From Rhodopseudomonas sp. P2A-2r (lineage in GTDB: Bacteria > Pseudomonadota > Alphaproteobacteria > Rhizobiales > Xanthobacteraceae), in the NCBI RefSeq assembly GCF_026015985.1, contig NZ_CP110389.1, positions 1,054,001-1,118,000 of the forward strand: a stretch of DNA of 64,000 nt, read 5' to 3'. The translations under genes were made by a program, and so were the position numbers. Under the pieces are notes generated by a model. That model was not told the origin of the DNA, did no database searches, and worked only from the letters and a program-made list of their open reading frames with translations. How positions within the stretch are numbered: position 1 is the first letter of the stretch; the number at the start of each line of letters is the position of its first letter. This document shows, in pieces, positions 54,727 to 64,000 of the stretch.

Positions 54727-56412
54727 TTACGCCGCCGCCTGCTTCTTTTCGTCGCGCAACTCGCGGCGCAGGATCTTGCCGACGTTGGTCTTGGGCAGCG
54801 CGTCGCGGAATTCGATCTGCTTCGGCACCTTGTAGTTGGTGAGCTCCGTATGACAGAACTTGATGATGTCTGCTGCGGTCAGGTTCGGGTCCTTCTTCAC
54901 CACGAAGGCCTTGACGGCTTCGGTGGTGCGCTCGTCGGGAACGCCGACCACCGCGCATTCCAGCACCCCGGGATGGCTGGCGATGACGTCCTCGACCTCG
55001 TTCGGGTAGACGTTGAAGCCGGAGACCAGGATCATATCCTTTTTGCGGTCCACGATCTTGGTGTAGCCGTCCGCCGTCATGATGCCGATGTCGCCGGTGC
55101 GGAAGAAGCCATCGGCAGTCATGACCTTTGCAGTCTCGTCCGGCCGGTTCCAGTAACCCGACATGATCTGCGGTCCCTTGGCGCAGATCTCGCCCGGCGA
55201 CCCGAGCGGCACCTCGTTGCCGTCGTCGTCGCGGATCGAAATCCAGGTCGAGGGCACCGGCACGCCGATGCTGCCATTGAACTCTTCGACGTCGGCGGGA
55301 TTGCAGGTCAGGGTCGGCGCCGTCTCCGACAGGCCGTAGCCTTCCGCGATCGAACAGCCGGTGACCTTCAGCCACTTCTCAGCCACCGCCTTCTGCACAG
55401 CCATGCCGCCGCCGTTGGAAATCTTCAGCTTGGAGAAGTCGACCTGGTCGAAGCCCGGCGTGTGCAGCAGACCGTTGAACAACGTGTTGACCGCCGGGAA
55501 GCTGTTGATCTGATACTTCAGCAGCTCCTTGACGAAGCCGGGCATGTCGCGCGGATTGGGGATCAACAGGTTGACGCCGCCGGCACGCATCGCCAGCAGG
55601 AAGCAGGCCGTCAGCGCGAAGATATGATACAGTGGCAGCGCGCAGACGATGAACAGCTGGTCGACATGGGGCGGCTTGCGCAGCGCCGGCTGCAGCCAGG
55701 CATCGTTCTGCAGTACGTTGGCAAGGATGTTGCGGTGGAGCAGCGTGGCGCCCTTGGAAAGGCCGGTGGTGCCGCCGGTATATTGCAGGAAGGCGACGTC
55801 GTCGGGACCGATCGCCGGCTTGGCGAACGTCATGCCGCGGCCGGCTGACAGCGCGTCGTTGAACGGCACCGCGCCGGGCAGCGACCAGGCCGGCACCATC
55901 TTCTTCACCTTGCGCACGACAAGATTGACGATCAGGCCCTTGAAGCCGAGCATGTCGCCCATGCTGCCGACGATGACATGCTTCACCGCAGTCCTGGCAA
56001 TGACCTTTTGCACCGTGGCGGCAAAGTTCTCCAGGACGATGATCGCCTCGGCGCCGGAGTCCTTCAACTGGTGTTCGAGTTCGCGGGGCGTGTAGAGCGG
56101 ATTGACGTTCACCACCGCATAGCCGGCGCGCAGCACCGCGGCGGTGGCTACCGGATATTGCAGCACGTTGGGCATCATCAGCGCGATCCGCGCACCCTTG
56201 GCCAGTCCCTTGCTCTGCAGGTAGGCGCCCAGCGCCACCGACATCTCGTCCAGCTCCCGATAGGTGATGGACTTGTCCATGCAGATGAACGCCTTGCGGT
56301 CGCGGAATTTCGCAAAGCTCTCTTCCAGCAGCGCGACCAGCGACGGATATTGCGTCACGTCGATATCCGCGGGGACGCCCGCCGGATACTGCTTGAGCCA
56401 GATGCGCTCCAT
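54727..56412 (-). CDS. fadD: Long-chain fatty acid-CoA ligase
   Basis: 561 aa. Activates fatty acids to acyl-CoA. AMP-binding P-loop FLQYTGGTTGLSKGATL; adenylate-binding EGYGLSETAPTLT; the FACS signature around DGFFRTGDIGIMTADGYTKI; and the C-terminal catalytic lysine in LPKTNVGKILRRELR. The N-terminus MERIWLKQYPAGVPADID is typical of proteobacterial FadD. No membrane helix. Monocistronic between the carboxypeptidase gene and repeat D. Confidence 0.94.
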   Translation of the reverse strand: MERIWLKQYPAGVPADIDVTQYPSLVALLEESFAKFRDRKAFICMDKSITYRELDEMSVALGAYLQSKGLAKGARIALMMPNVLQYPVATAAVLRAGYAVVNVNPLYTPRELEHQLKDSGAEAIIVLENFAATVQKVIARTAVKHVIVGSMGDMLGFKGLIVNLVVRKVKKMVPAWSLPGAVPFNDALSAGRGMTFAKPAIGPDDVAFLQYTGGTTGLSKGATLLHRNILANVLQNDAWLQPALRKPPHVDQLFIVCALPLYHIFALTACFLLAMRAGGVNLLIPNPRDMPGFVKELLKYQINSFPAVNTLFNGLLHTPGFDQVDFSKLKISNGGGMAVQKAVAEKWLKVTGCSIAEGYGLSETAPTLTCNPADVEEFNGSIGVPVPSTWISIRDDDGNEVPLGSPGEICAKGPQIMSGYWNRPDETAKVMTADGFFRTGDIGIMTADGYTKIVDRKKDMILVSGFNVYPNEVEDVIASHPGVLECAVVGVPDERTTEAVKAFVVKKDPNLTAADIIKFCHTELTNYKVPKQIEFRDALPKTNVGKILRRELRDEKKQAAA

Positions 56413-56507
56413 CGTATTTCCCCTCGATGCATTATTTCGGGGAAGTATTGGGCATACGCCGCCTCAAAGGCAAGGCGCGTCGCAGCAATGGATGGCGGTG
56501 AGGAGGG

Positions 56508-57952
56508 CTACGAGCGCGGCGACGTCGCGGCGGCGGGCTTGGCCTCGCCGGTGGTGGCTTTCGGCGCCGGCTTGGCGGCCGACTTGGGCTTGGCCGCCGC
56601 TGCTGCTGCCGGTTTGGCAGCGCCCGCTGCGGGCTTGGCTGCCGTGGGCTTCGGCGCGTCGGGCTTGGCGGTGTCGAGCTTGACGCTGACCCGCTTGGCG
56701 GGCTTCGCATCCGGCTTGGCTTCGGCAGTCGCCGCCGGCTTGGTGTCCTTGGCGTCGGCCGCGGCGTCCGGCTTCTTTCCGGCGACCCGCTTCTTGCCTG
56801 CCTTCGGCTTCGGCGTCTGCTTGGCCTCTTCCACGGCATTGGCGGCGATCAGCTCGGCGCCGGTCTTTTTCGGGCCGGTATAGACGATGACCGGCTCCGA
56901 CGGGGCAGGGGCGGCGGCGATCATGTCGACCGGGCGCAGCGTCGGCGGCTGCAGGCCGGCGCTGAAGAAGGTCAGGCTGGGGCTCTCGCCGGAGCTGTCG
57001 CTGGCCACGTTTTCGTCCTCGTCGCTGGCCGGGCGCTTGCGCTTGGGTCCGCACATTTCGTCGCGCAGGTTCGGCGGGGCGGCGTCGATCGGCGCCAGAT
57101 TGTCGACGGTGCCCATGGCCGGGCGCAGCCAGGTCAGCGAATTGCTGGCAAAGCCGCGTTCCAGCAGCTGGGCGGCGCGCACCGCGCGCATCTGACCGGA
57201 GGACGCGCCCAGCACCACGGCGATCAGGCGCTTGCCGTTGCGCGTGGCGGTGGCCACCAGATTGTAGCCGGACGCACAGATGAAGCCGGTCTTCATGCCG
57301 TCGGCGCCCGGGAAGCGGCCGATCAGCCGGTTGAAGTTCTGCGTCACCCTGCGGCCGAAACGGATCGACGGGATGTGCACGAAATACTCGTATTCCGGCA
57401 GGTCGTGGATGATGGCGCGGGCCAGGATGGCCAGATCGCGGGCCGAGGTGACCTGTCCGTCGGCCGGCAGGCCATTGGGATTGACGTAATGGGTCTGGGT
57501 CATGCCGAGCTTCTGCGCGGTAGCGTTCATTTGCTCGGAGAAGCCATCGATCGAGCCGCCGACGCCCTCGGCCAGCACCACGGCCATGTCGTTGGCCGAC
57601 TTCACCAGCATCATCTTCAGCGCATTATCGATGGTCAGCTGGGTGCCGGGCCTGAGGCCCATCTTGGAGGGCGACTGCGCCGCCGCGGTCGGCGAGACCG
57701 ACACCAGCGTGTCCAGCGACAGCCGTCCGTCCTTGACCGCCTTCAGCGTCACATAGGCGGTCATCAGCTTGGTGACGGAGGCCGGATACCACGGATAGGT
57801 GGCGTTTTCCGCCTGCAGCACCTTGCCGGTATCGACCTCGACCACCAGCAGCGCCTCGGCTTGAGCGGTGCGGGGGCGAGCGGCGCCAGCGAAAGCGCGG
57901 CGGCGACCATGATCCACTTCAGCGGCAGGCGAGGGGCGAACAAAAACTGCAC
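56508..57952 (-). CDS. dacA: D-alanyl-D-alanine carboxypeptidase with Ala/Lys/Pro-rich tail, interrupted by a -1 frameshift
   Basis: About 481 aa when repaired. The first frame, from GTG 57952 (ATG 57910 is an alternative), encodes the signal peptide PLKWIMVAAALSLAPLAP. A base is missing in the G-run 57872-57876 (C-run on the coding strand), and the other frame continues TAQAEALLVVEVDTGKVLQA. The penicillin-binding motifs are intact: SVTK in PASVTKLM, SAND in LVKSANDMAVVL, KTG in GADGMKTGFICASG. After the catalytic domain come about 190 residues rich in Ala, Lys and Pro, possibly a wall-binding tail. Confidence 0.9.
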
Positions 57953-58133
57953 TATCCGATTCCGGTCCTTTGCGACCAGCGCGCGGCGCCGGGCGCAGCG
58001 CGCTGAAATCCTGGAAATTGACGTTCAGGCCGCCAGGCAGGCGGGCCATCAATCGGCTGCGGTGGGGCCAAACCTATACCGGCTGACAGCGTCGGAACAG
58101 TGGCCGGTGACGCTAAATCGGCGATGAAGGCGG

Positions 58134-59957
<1,824 letters not shown>

Positions 59958-60091
59958 GGAGGGGAGGCCTGCCAGGGAGCTCAGGGACTGACGATTGGAC
60001 TTGCGGTAGGCTGCCACAGGTTTGCCGCAACGCCGCCACAAGCCATTCTAGGCAAGGTCGACGGCGGAATACAGCGGCTCGCGCCAGTTGT

Positions 60092-61141
60092 TCAGTCGAT
60101 CTTGCGCCCCGCCGGGTCCGGCAAGAAGGTGCCGTCGAAAATATCGGCGACTGACGGCCGTTTGCGGAAGCTGAAATCCTCCGCGATCTCGCCGAGCGAT
60201 GCCTCGAAGCGGGCGGGATCGAGCCCGCCGAGCCCGTCGCGCTTGACGTCGTCGGTCAGGATGTTGTCGTGCATCACGATGCGCAGCCGTTCGCGTTCGA
60301 GCTCGCGCGACCCGCCGTCCATCTGGGCGATGACGTCATCGATCGCCTGCGCCGGCTGGCTGATGGCGAGCCGCATGCCGGCGGTCACCGCGCGCAGGAA
60401 GCTGCGCACCGCCTCCGGCCGGTCCGCAGCAAATTTCGGATTGACGATCACCACCGTGCCGTAGGCCACGGAGCCGTAATCGGCATAGCGAAATACCGCA
60501 AGATCGTCGGCCGGCACGCCGCGGTTACGCAGATTGACCGCCGACAGATAGGAAAATCCGGTCACGGCATCGAGCTGGCCTGCAGACAGCATGGGCTCGC
60601 GCACCGCGGGGCTGATCTTCTCCTGCTTGACGTTGGCCAGCTTGATGCCGTTGCGCCGCGCCAGTGCCGGCCATAGCCGGATCGCGAGATCGCCGTCGGC
60701 GACGCCGATGGTCTTGCCGTCGAGGCTGCTCAGCGCCGAGACGCCGCGGCTGTGTCGCGCCACGATGGCGTAGGGCGCCTTGTTGAGGAATACGAAGACT
60801 GCCTTCACCGGGGCCGCATCGGCGCCGTCGCGGTAGCGGATCAGGGCATTGAGATCGGCCAGCGCCAGATCGCTGGCGCCCGAGGCGATGCGGGTGATGG
60901 TGTCGCGCGTGCCGCTGGCGACGTTGGTTGAGACGTTCAGCCCTTCGGCACGAAACAGGCCGCGCGTGCTCGCCATGACGAACGGCGCAGCCACCGCATC
61001 GATGGCGCGATCAAGTGAAAACTGAACCGCGACGGGAGGCCGGGCTTCGTCGGCATGTGTCGCAGGGATAGCGGCAAGGCTCAATGTGCTGAGCCAGAAA
61101 GCCAGAAGCCGCCGTGAGAATATCGTCGCAAGACTACGCAT
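60092..61141 (-). CDS. NMT1/THI5-like ABC substrate-binding protein
   Basis: 349 aa from ATG 61141; ATG 61180 would add 13 residues. Signal peptide LATIFSRRLLAFWLSTLSLA ending ATHA. The mature protein (VAVQFSLDRAIDAVAAPFVM, ARGLFRAEGLNVSTNVASGT region, SLDGKTIGVADGDLAIRLWP) matches periplasmic receptors for sulfonates, nitrate-like anions or pyrimidine precursors. No ABC permease or ATPase gene accompanies it, so it is an orphan receptor. Ligand unknown. Confidence 0.88.
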   Translation of the reverse strand: MRSLATIFSRRLLAFWLSTLSLAAIPATHADEARPPVAVQFSLDRAIDAVAAPFVMASTRGLFRAEGLNVSTNVASGTRDTITRIASGASDLALADLNALIRYRDGADAAPVKAVFVFLNKAPYAIVARHSRGVSALSSLDGKTIGVADGDLAIRLWPALARRNGIKLANVKQEKISPAVREPMLSAGQLDAVTGFSYLSAVNLRNRGVPADDLAVFRYADYGSVAYGTVVIVNPKFAADRPEAVRSFLRAVTAGMRLAISQPAQAIDDVIAQMDGGSRELERERLRIVMHDNILTDDVKRDGLGGLDPARFEASLGEIAEDFSFRKRPSVADIFDGTFLPDPAGRKID

Positions 61142-61375
61142 TGAGGCACTAACACCAAGTCGGAGGGCGACAGTTGCCATTCCGGCATGTTGGATTGATG
61201 ACCGCGGCTGCGGCATCTTGCCCTCATCATCCTGCGCGATCAAACGTGAACGTCAGGTGAGCGCCTTTATTCCGCCACCGATCGTTCAGCTCCGGTTCGG
61301 CTTCGGGAACTCATAGTGACCCAAGTGGTTAGTGATCGAGGCCCGCAGGGCCAGACGACCACGGAGGACATTTAG

Positions 61376-61774
61376 ATGTTCACTCGTACGGGATTGTTTC
61401 ATTCCAAAGGCCGCGCTGCCATTTTGGCTACTGTTGCGGCTGTGGCTATTTCGGCAGTGGCGCCGACGGCTGTGATGGCCGCACCGGCTGCCGATGGCGC
61501 GTACAGCCATGCGGCATCGACCTCGACCGATTTCAGTTCGGCGCGCCGTCGTCACTATCGCCGTGGCGGTGGTAATGCCGCCGGGCTGGCTGCGTTCGGT
61601 GCCATTGTCGGTACCATCGGCGCGATCGCCGCCTCGCAAAATCGCCGCGACTATTACTATGATCGCGGCCCGGCCTACTATGGCGGCCACGGATACTACG
61701 GCGGCGGCCCCGGTTATTACGGCGGAGGGCCGGCCTATTACGGTGGCGGCCCGGGCTATTACGGCGGTTATTGA
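61376..61774 (+). CDS. Exported Gly/Tyr-rich repeat protein
   Basis: 132 aa. Signal peptide AAILATVAAVAISAVAPTAV; an Arg/His-rich stretch (SSARRRHYRRGGGN); an Ala/Gly hydrophobic stretch (AAGLAAFGAIVGTIGAIAAS); then a C-terminal tail of tandem YYGGGP-type units, ending PGYYGGY. The plan resembles the BA14K protein at 45376 without its cysteine motif. Probably a surface or matrix protein; function unknown. Confidence 0.8.
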   Translation: MFTRTGLFHSKGRAAILATVAAVAISAVAPTAVMAAPAADGAYSHAASTSTDFSSARRRHYRRGGGNAAGLAAFGAIVGTIGAIAASQNRRDYYYDRGPAYYGGHGYYGGGPGYYGGGPAYYGGGPGYYGGY

Positions 61775-61816
61775 CGCTTAACAGCAGCGTTCCGACCAAT
61801 TCCGCATTGGAACAGG

Positions 61817-61848
61817 CAATCGCCGGTCGTGTGAGCGGCCGGCGATTG
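61817..61848 (+). terminator. Hairpin between the Gly/Tyr-rich gene and hisE
   Basis: CAATCGCCGG (61817-61826) pairs perfectly with CCGGCGATTG (61839-61848) around a 12-base loop. It lies 43 bp after the stop; no long U-run follows. Confidence 0.55.
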
Positions 61849-61912
61849 TCGTGAGATCTGGCGGTTCATCCGCATTAACCCGCTAACCACGGTTTGCAGC
61901 TAGCCTGCTGTC

Positions 61913-62311
61913 ATGAGTGATTCGCTGGATCGTCTTTACCGGGCAGTGATCGCAGCCAAGGATCTCGATCCTGCCACGTCGCGAACCGCGCGCCTGTTCC
62001 AGCGCGGCCCCGCCAGGATGGCCAAGAAGCTGGCCGAAGAGGCCATCGAGGTCGTGATCGACGCGGTCAATGACAGGCCGGACGCTGTAATCCGCGAAAG
62101 CGCCGAATTGCTTTACAATCTCACCGTGCTCTGGGCCTCCGTGGGCGTGAAGCCTGGCCAGATCTGGGCCGAGATGGACCGGCGAGACCGGATGTTCGGA
62201 ATCGCCGAAAAGCTTCCCAAACCTCCCAAACGCCCCCGGCAGGTCGACGCCCAGCCCTCAGGGCGACGAATTGTCACGCTCGAAGGCGCGCGACGACGAA
62301 AGCTCGCCTGA
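61913..62311 (+). CDS. hisE: Phosphoribosyl-ATP pyrophosphohydrolase
   Basis: 132 aa. Second step of histidine synthesis, removing pyrophosphate from phosphoribosyl-ATP. MazG-like fold with the metal-binding acidic helix KKLAEEAIEVVIDAVNDRPD and ESAELLYNLTVLWASVGVKP. It stands apart from the histidine operon. The C-terminal ~30 residues are basic (RRIVTLEGARRRKLA). Followed 54 bp later by the DedA-like gene. Confidence 0.93.
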   Translation: MSDSLDRLYRAVIAAKDLDPATSRTARLFQRGPARMAKKLAEEAIEVVIDAVNDRPDAVIRESAELLYNLTVLWASVGVKPGQIWAEMDRRDRMFGIAEKLPKPPKRPRQVDAQPSGRRIVTLEGARRRKLA

Positions 62312-62365
62312 CATTTCATCGCCGCACGGCATGGACAAATCCACGCCACGGTGGTTCATCGCGCC

Positions 62366-62947
62366 ATGCTCAGACGTATCTATGATTGGTGCATCGACGC
62401 CGCCCACAAGCCCTATGCAATCTGGTTGATGGGGGCCGTGTCGTTCGCGGAAAGTTCGTTCTTTCCAATACCGCCGGACGTGATGCTGATTCCGATGTCG
62501 CTGGCGCGACCGGAGCGGGCCTGGCTCTATGCCCTGGTCTGCACGGTCACGTCGGTGGCCGGCGGCATTGTCGGATATCTGATCGGCGCCCTGCTTTATG
62601 ACTCGGTCGGCCATTGGCTGATTCAGCTGTATGGCTATGGCGACAAGGTCGAGGCGTTCCGGGCCGGCTACGCCGAGTATGGGGCCTGGATCATCCTGCT
62701 GAAGGGCTTGACGCCGATTCCCTTCAAGCTCGTCACAATCACGTCGGGCTTTGCCAATTATAACATCTGGATGTTCATCGGGTTGTCGTTTATCGCCCGC
62801 GGCGGCCGGTTCTTCCTGGTGGCCATCCTGCTCAACCGCTATGGCGTCTGGATCCGCGAAAACATCGAGAAGCGTCTGGGCCTGTGGGTGGCGCTTGCCG
62901 CCGGTGTGCTGGTGCTCGGCTTCATTATCGCTTTCCGCCTGCTCTGA
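62366..62947 (+). CDS. DedA/YqaA-family membrane protein
   Basis: 193 aa from ATG 62366. Five or six hydrophobic segments. The SNARE-associated/DedA core is seen in FAESSFFPIPPDVMLIPMSL and KGLTPIPFKLVTITSGFANY followed by FIARGGRFFLVA. The YqaA subgroup is thought to flip or organise membrane lipids. A start at GTG 62351 is also possible. Confidence 0.9.
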   Translation: MLRRIYDWCIDAAHKPYAIWLMGAVSFAESSFFPIPPDVMLIPMSLARPERAWLYALVCTVTSVAGGIVGYLIGALLYDSVGHWLIQLYGYGDKVEAFRAGYAEYGAWIILLKGLTPIPFKLVTITSGFANYNIWMFIGLSFIARGGRFFLVAILLNRYGVWIRENIEKRLGLWVALAAGVLVLGFIIAFRLL

Positions 62948-62993
62948 TCCGCGACGCTTTCCCCGCAGCAACGCTCGGGGTACGTTTCGCGTC

Positions 62994-63605
62994 ATGTCTG
63001 ACTCGATCAATGCGTTCGCGCGCCATCGCAGTTTCACGATCGCCGTCCTGGTGGCGCTCATGATCGCCGCGATGGATGGCGCCCGGGCGCAGGCGCCAGC
63101 TCCATCTCCGCCAATCAAGTCGGTGATTATCCAGGTCGCGCCCGCGCCTGCCGCCGCGCCCGCTCCGGCTCCGGATCAGGCCGCGCCCGTCGTACAGGCG
63201 CCACCGGCTGCCTCGGTGCCGGCTGAGGCCGTGCCTGAAACGCGCGACAATCCCGGTCTCATGAATGAGCTGGGAAAGTTGTTCAAGGCGCCGACATGGA
63301 CACTGCCGGCGATGCCGTCGCTTCCCGCCCTTCCGTCTTTGAACAATTTCGGTCAATCCAGCGACGGATTGCCCCAGCTGACCACGGTGGTCAAAGGACG
63401 CGTGGTCTGTCCGGTGTCGGCCAATGGCGCGCCGGATTGCAAGGCAGCCTCCGACAAGCTCTGCCAGGGCAAGGGGTTCAACGAGGGCAAAAGCCTCGAC
63501 ACCGACTCCGCCCAGAGTTGCTCGCGAAAGTCTTTTATGACCGGCAACAAGGCCGACGACGTCTGCAAGACTGAAAGCTACGTCACCCGCGCGCTCTGCC
63601 AGTAA
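62994..63605 (+). CDS. Exported protein with Pro/Ala linker and Cys-rich C-terminus
   Basis: 203 aa from ATG 62994. Signal peptide FTIAVLVALMIAAMDGARAQ; a Pro/Ala-rich linker of about 60 residues; a segment PTWTLPAMPSLPALPSLNNF; then a C-terminal domain with six cysteines (RVVCPVSANGAPDCKAASDK, LCQGKGFNEGKSLDTDSAQS, CSRKSF, VCKTE, ALCQ). Likely periplasmic or outer-membrane associated and disulfide-bonded. Related proteins are common in Bradyrhizobiaceae; function unknown. Confidence 0.82.
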   Translation: MSDSINAFARHRSFTIAVLVALMIAAMDGARAQAPAPSPPIKSVIIQVAPAPAAAPAPAPDQAAPVVQAPPAASVPAEAVPETRDNPGLMNELGKLFKAPTWTLPAMPSLPALPSLNNFGQSSDGLPQLTTVVKGRVVCPVSANGAPDCKAASDKLCQGKGFNEGKSLDTDSAQSCSRKSFMTGNKADDVCKTESYVTRALCQ

Positions 63606-63744
63606 ACGGGTATGGGGTCGGCGAATTTCCGCGACCGCGCGATTGCTTTCCTGCCTTGGGTTCTGGCATCGTCCGCCGGCCCAACGGGCAGGCGCCGAAG
63701 GAAATTCCGTTTCGCGCAAAATAAAAACAAGACGAGGAAGCTCC

Positions 63745-64000
63745 ATGTCCATGCCTGCTTTGTTCAAGAATCGCCTGTCGATTCCGGTGATCGGTGCGCC
63801 GCTGTTCATCATTTCGGTGCCGGCGCTGGTGATCGCGCAGTGCAAGGCTGGCATCGTCGGCTCATTTCCGGCGCTGAATGCGCGACCGCCGGAATTGCTC
63901 GACGAGTGGCTGAGCCAGATCAAGGAAGAGCTTGCCGCCCATGACAAGGCGCATCCGGAGCGTCTGTCGGCCCCCTTCGCGGTGAACCAGATCGTGCATA
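63745..64000 (+). CDS. Nitronate monooxygenase, 3' end outside the window
   Basis: The first 85 codons are in the window, from ATG 63745 with GAGGAAG upstream. The translation begins MSMPALFKNRLSIPVIGAPL, then FIISVPALVIAQCKAGIVGS and FPALNARPPELLDEWLSQI, and reaches APFAVNQIVH at the edge. This is the N-terminus of the FMN-dependent nitronate monooxygenase (2-nitropropane dioxygenase) family, which oxidises toxic alkyl nitronates. No fault is seen in the visible part. Confidence 0.9.
   Translation, partial: MSMPALFKNRLSIPVIGAPLFIISVPALVIAQCKAGIVGSFPALNARPPELLDEWLSQIKEELAAHDKAHPERLSAPFAVNQIVH

Overview
The window is high-GC DNA from an alphaproteobacterium of the Bradyrhizobium / Rhodopseudomonas / Afipia group. 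The evidence is the run DUF4167 gene - prmC - prfA - ptsP - lysC // ubiG, the cell-cycle regulator TrcR, an NdvA-type glucan exporter, a BA14K protein and TAXI-type TRAP transporters, together with small palindromic intergenic repeats typical of that family. It looks like ordinary chromosome. I found no rRNA, tRNA, CRISPR array, transposase, integrase or phage gene.

Layout. 1-9.8 kb: a partial exported-looking protein, then translation termination and nitrogen-PTS genes (DUF4167, prmC, prfA, ptsP), aspartokinase lysC, a PH-domain protein and ubiG. 10-19 kb: an unknown exported protein, an adenylate-cyclase/TolB-like/TPR fusion, a large di-heme cytochrome c, a DUF2786 protein, a DMT transporter, and a decayed tetR/methyltransferase pair. 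19-30 kb: chemoreceptor plus alpha-carbonic anhydrase, an AraC regulator, the tightly overlapped set comF-grxC-nit-DUF1178, a methyltransferase, a Nudix hydrolase and argJ. 30-42 kb: a degenerate receiver/EAL protein, then a transport block: a Bug-type receptor, an MFS carrier, and two complete TRAP-TAXI systems placed back to back around 37.4 kb; the right-hand one continues into DUF1850 and a short-chain dehydrogenase. 42-50 kb: LprI-like protein, cytochrome c'-like protein, second FtsH, BA14K protein, propionyl-CoA synthetase, OmpW and a small K+ channel. The BA14K gene and ompW each have an FNR/FixK-type box upstream. 50-64 kb: trcR, ispH-thrB-rnhA, a peroxiredoxin, fadD, a D-Ala-D-Ala carboxypeptidase, ndvA, a solute-binding protein, hisE, a DedA-like protein and the start of a nitronate monooxygenase.

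The most striking property is that nine otherwise well-preserved genes (lysC, the di-heme cytochrome, comF, a TAXI receptor, the LprI-like gene, the cytochrome c'-like gene, prpE, ispH and the carboxypeptidase) are each split by a single-base indel, mostly in short G/C or A runs. In every case one base restores a full-length family member. Because ispH and lysC are normally essential, the likeliest explanation is sequence error, and those genes are annotated as full-length with a frameshift. The best biological leads are the receiver/EAL protein that has lost its phosphorylation and catalytic residues, the paired TRAP-TAXI loci, the cytochrome with an unassigned N-terminal domain, the FNR-box and hairpin arrangement upstream of the BA14K gene, and the carbonic anhydrase-chemoreceptor pair.
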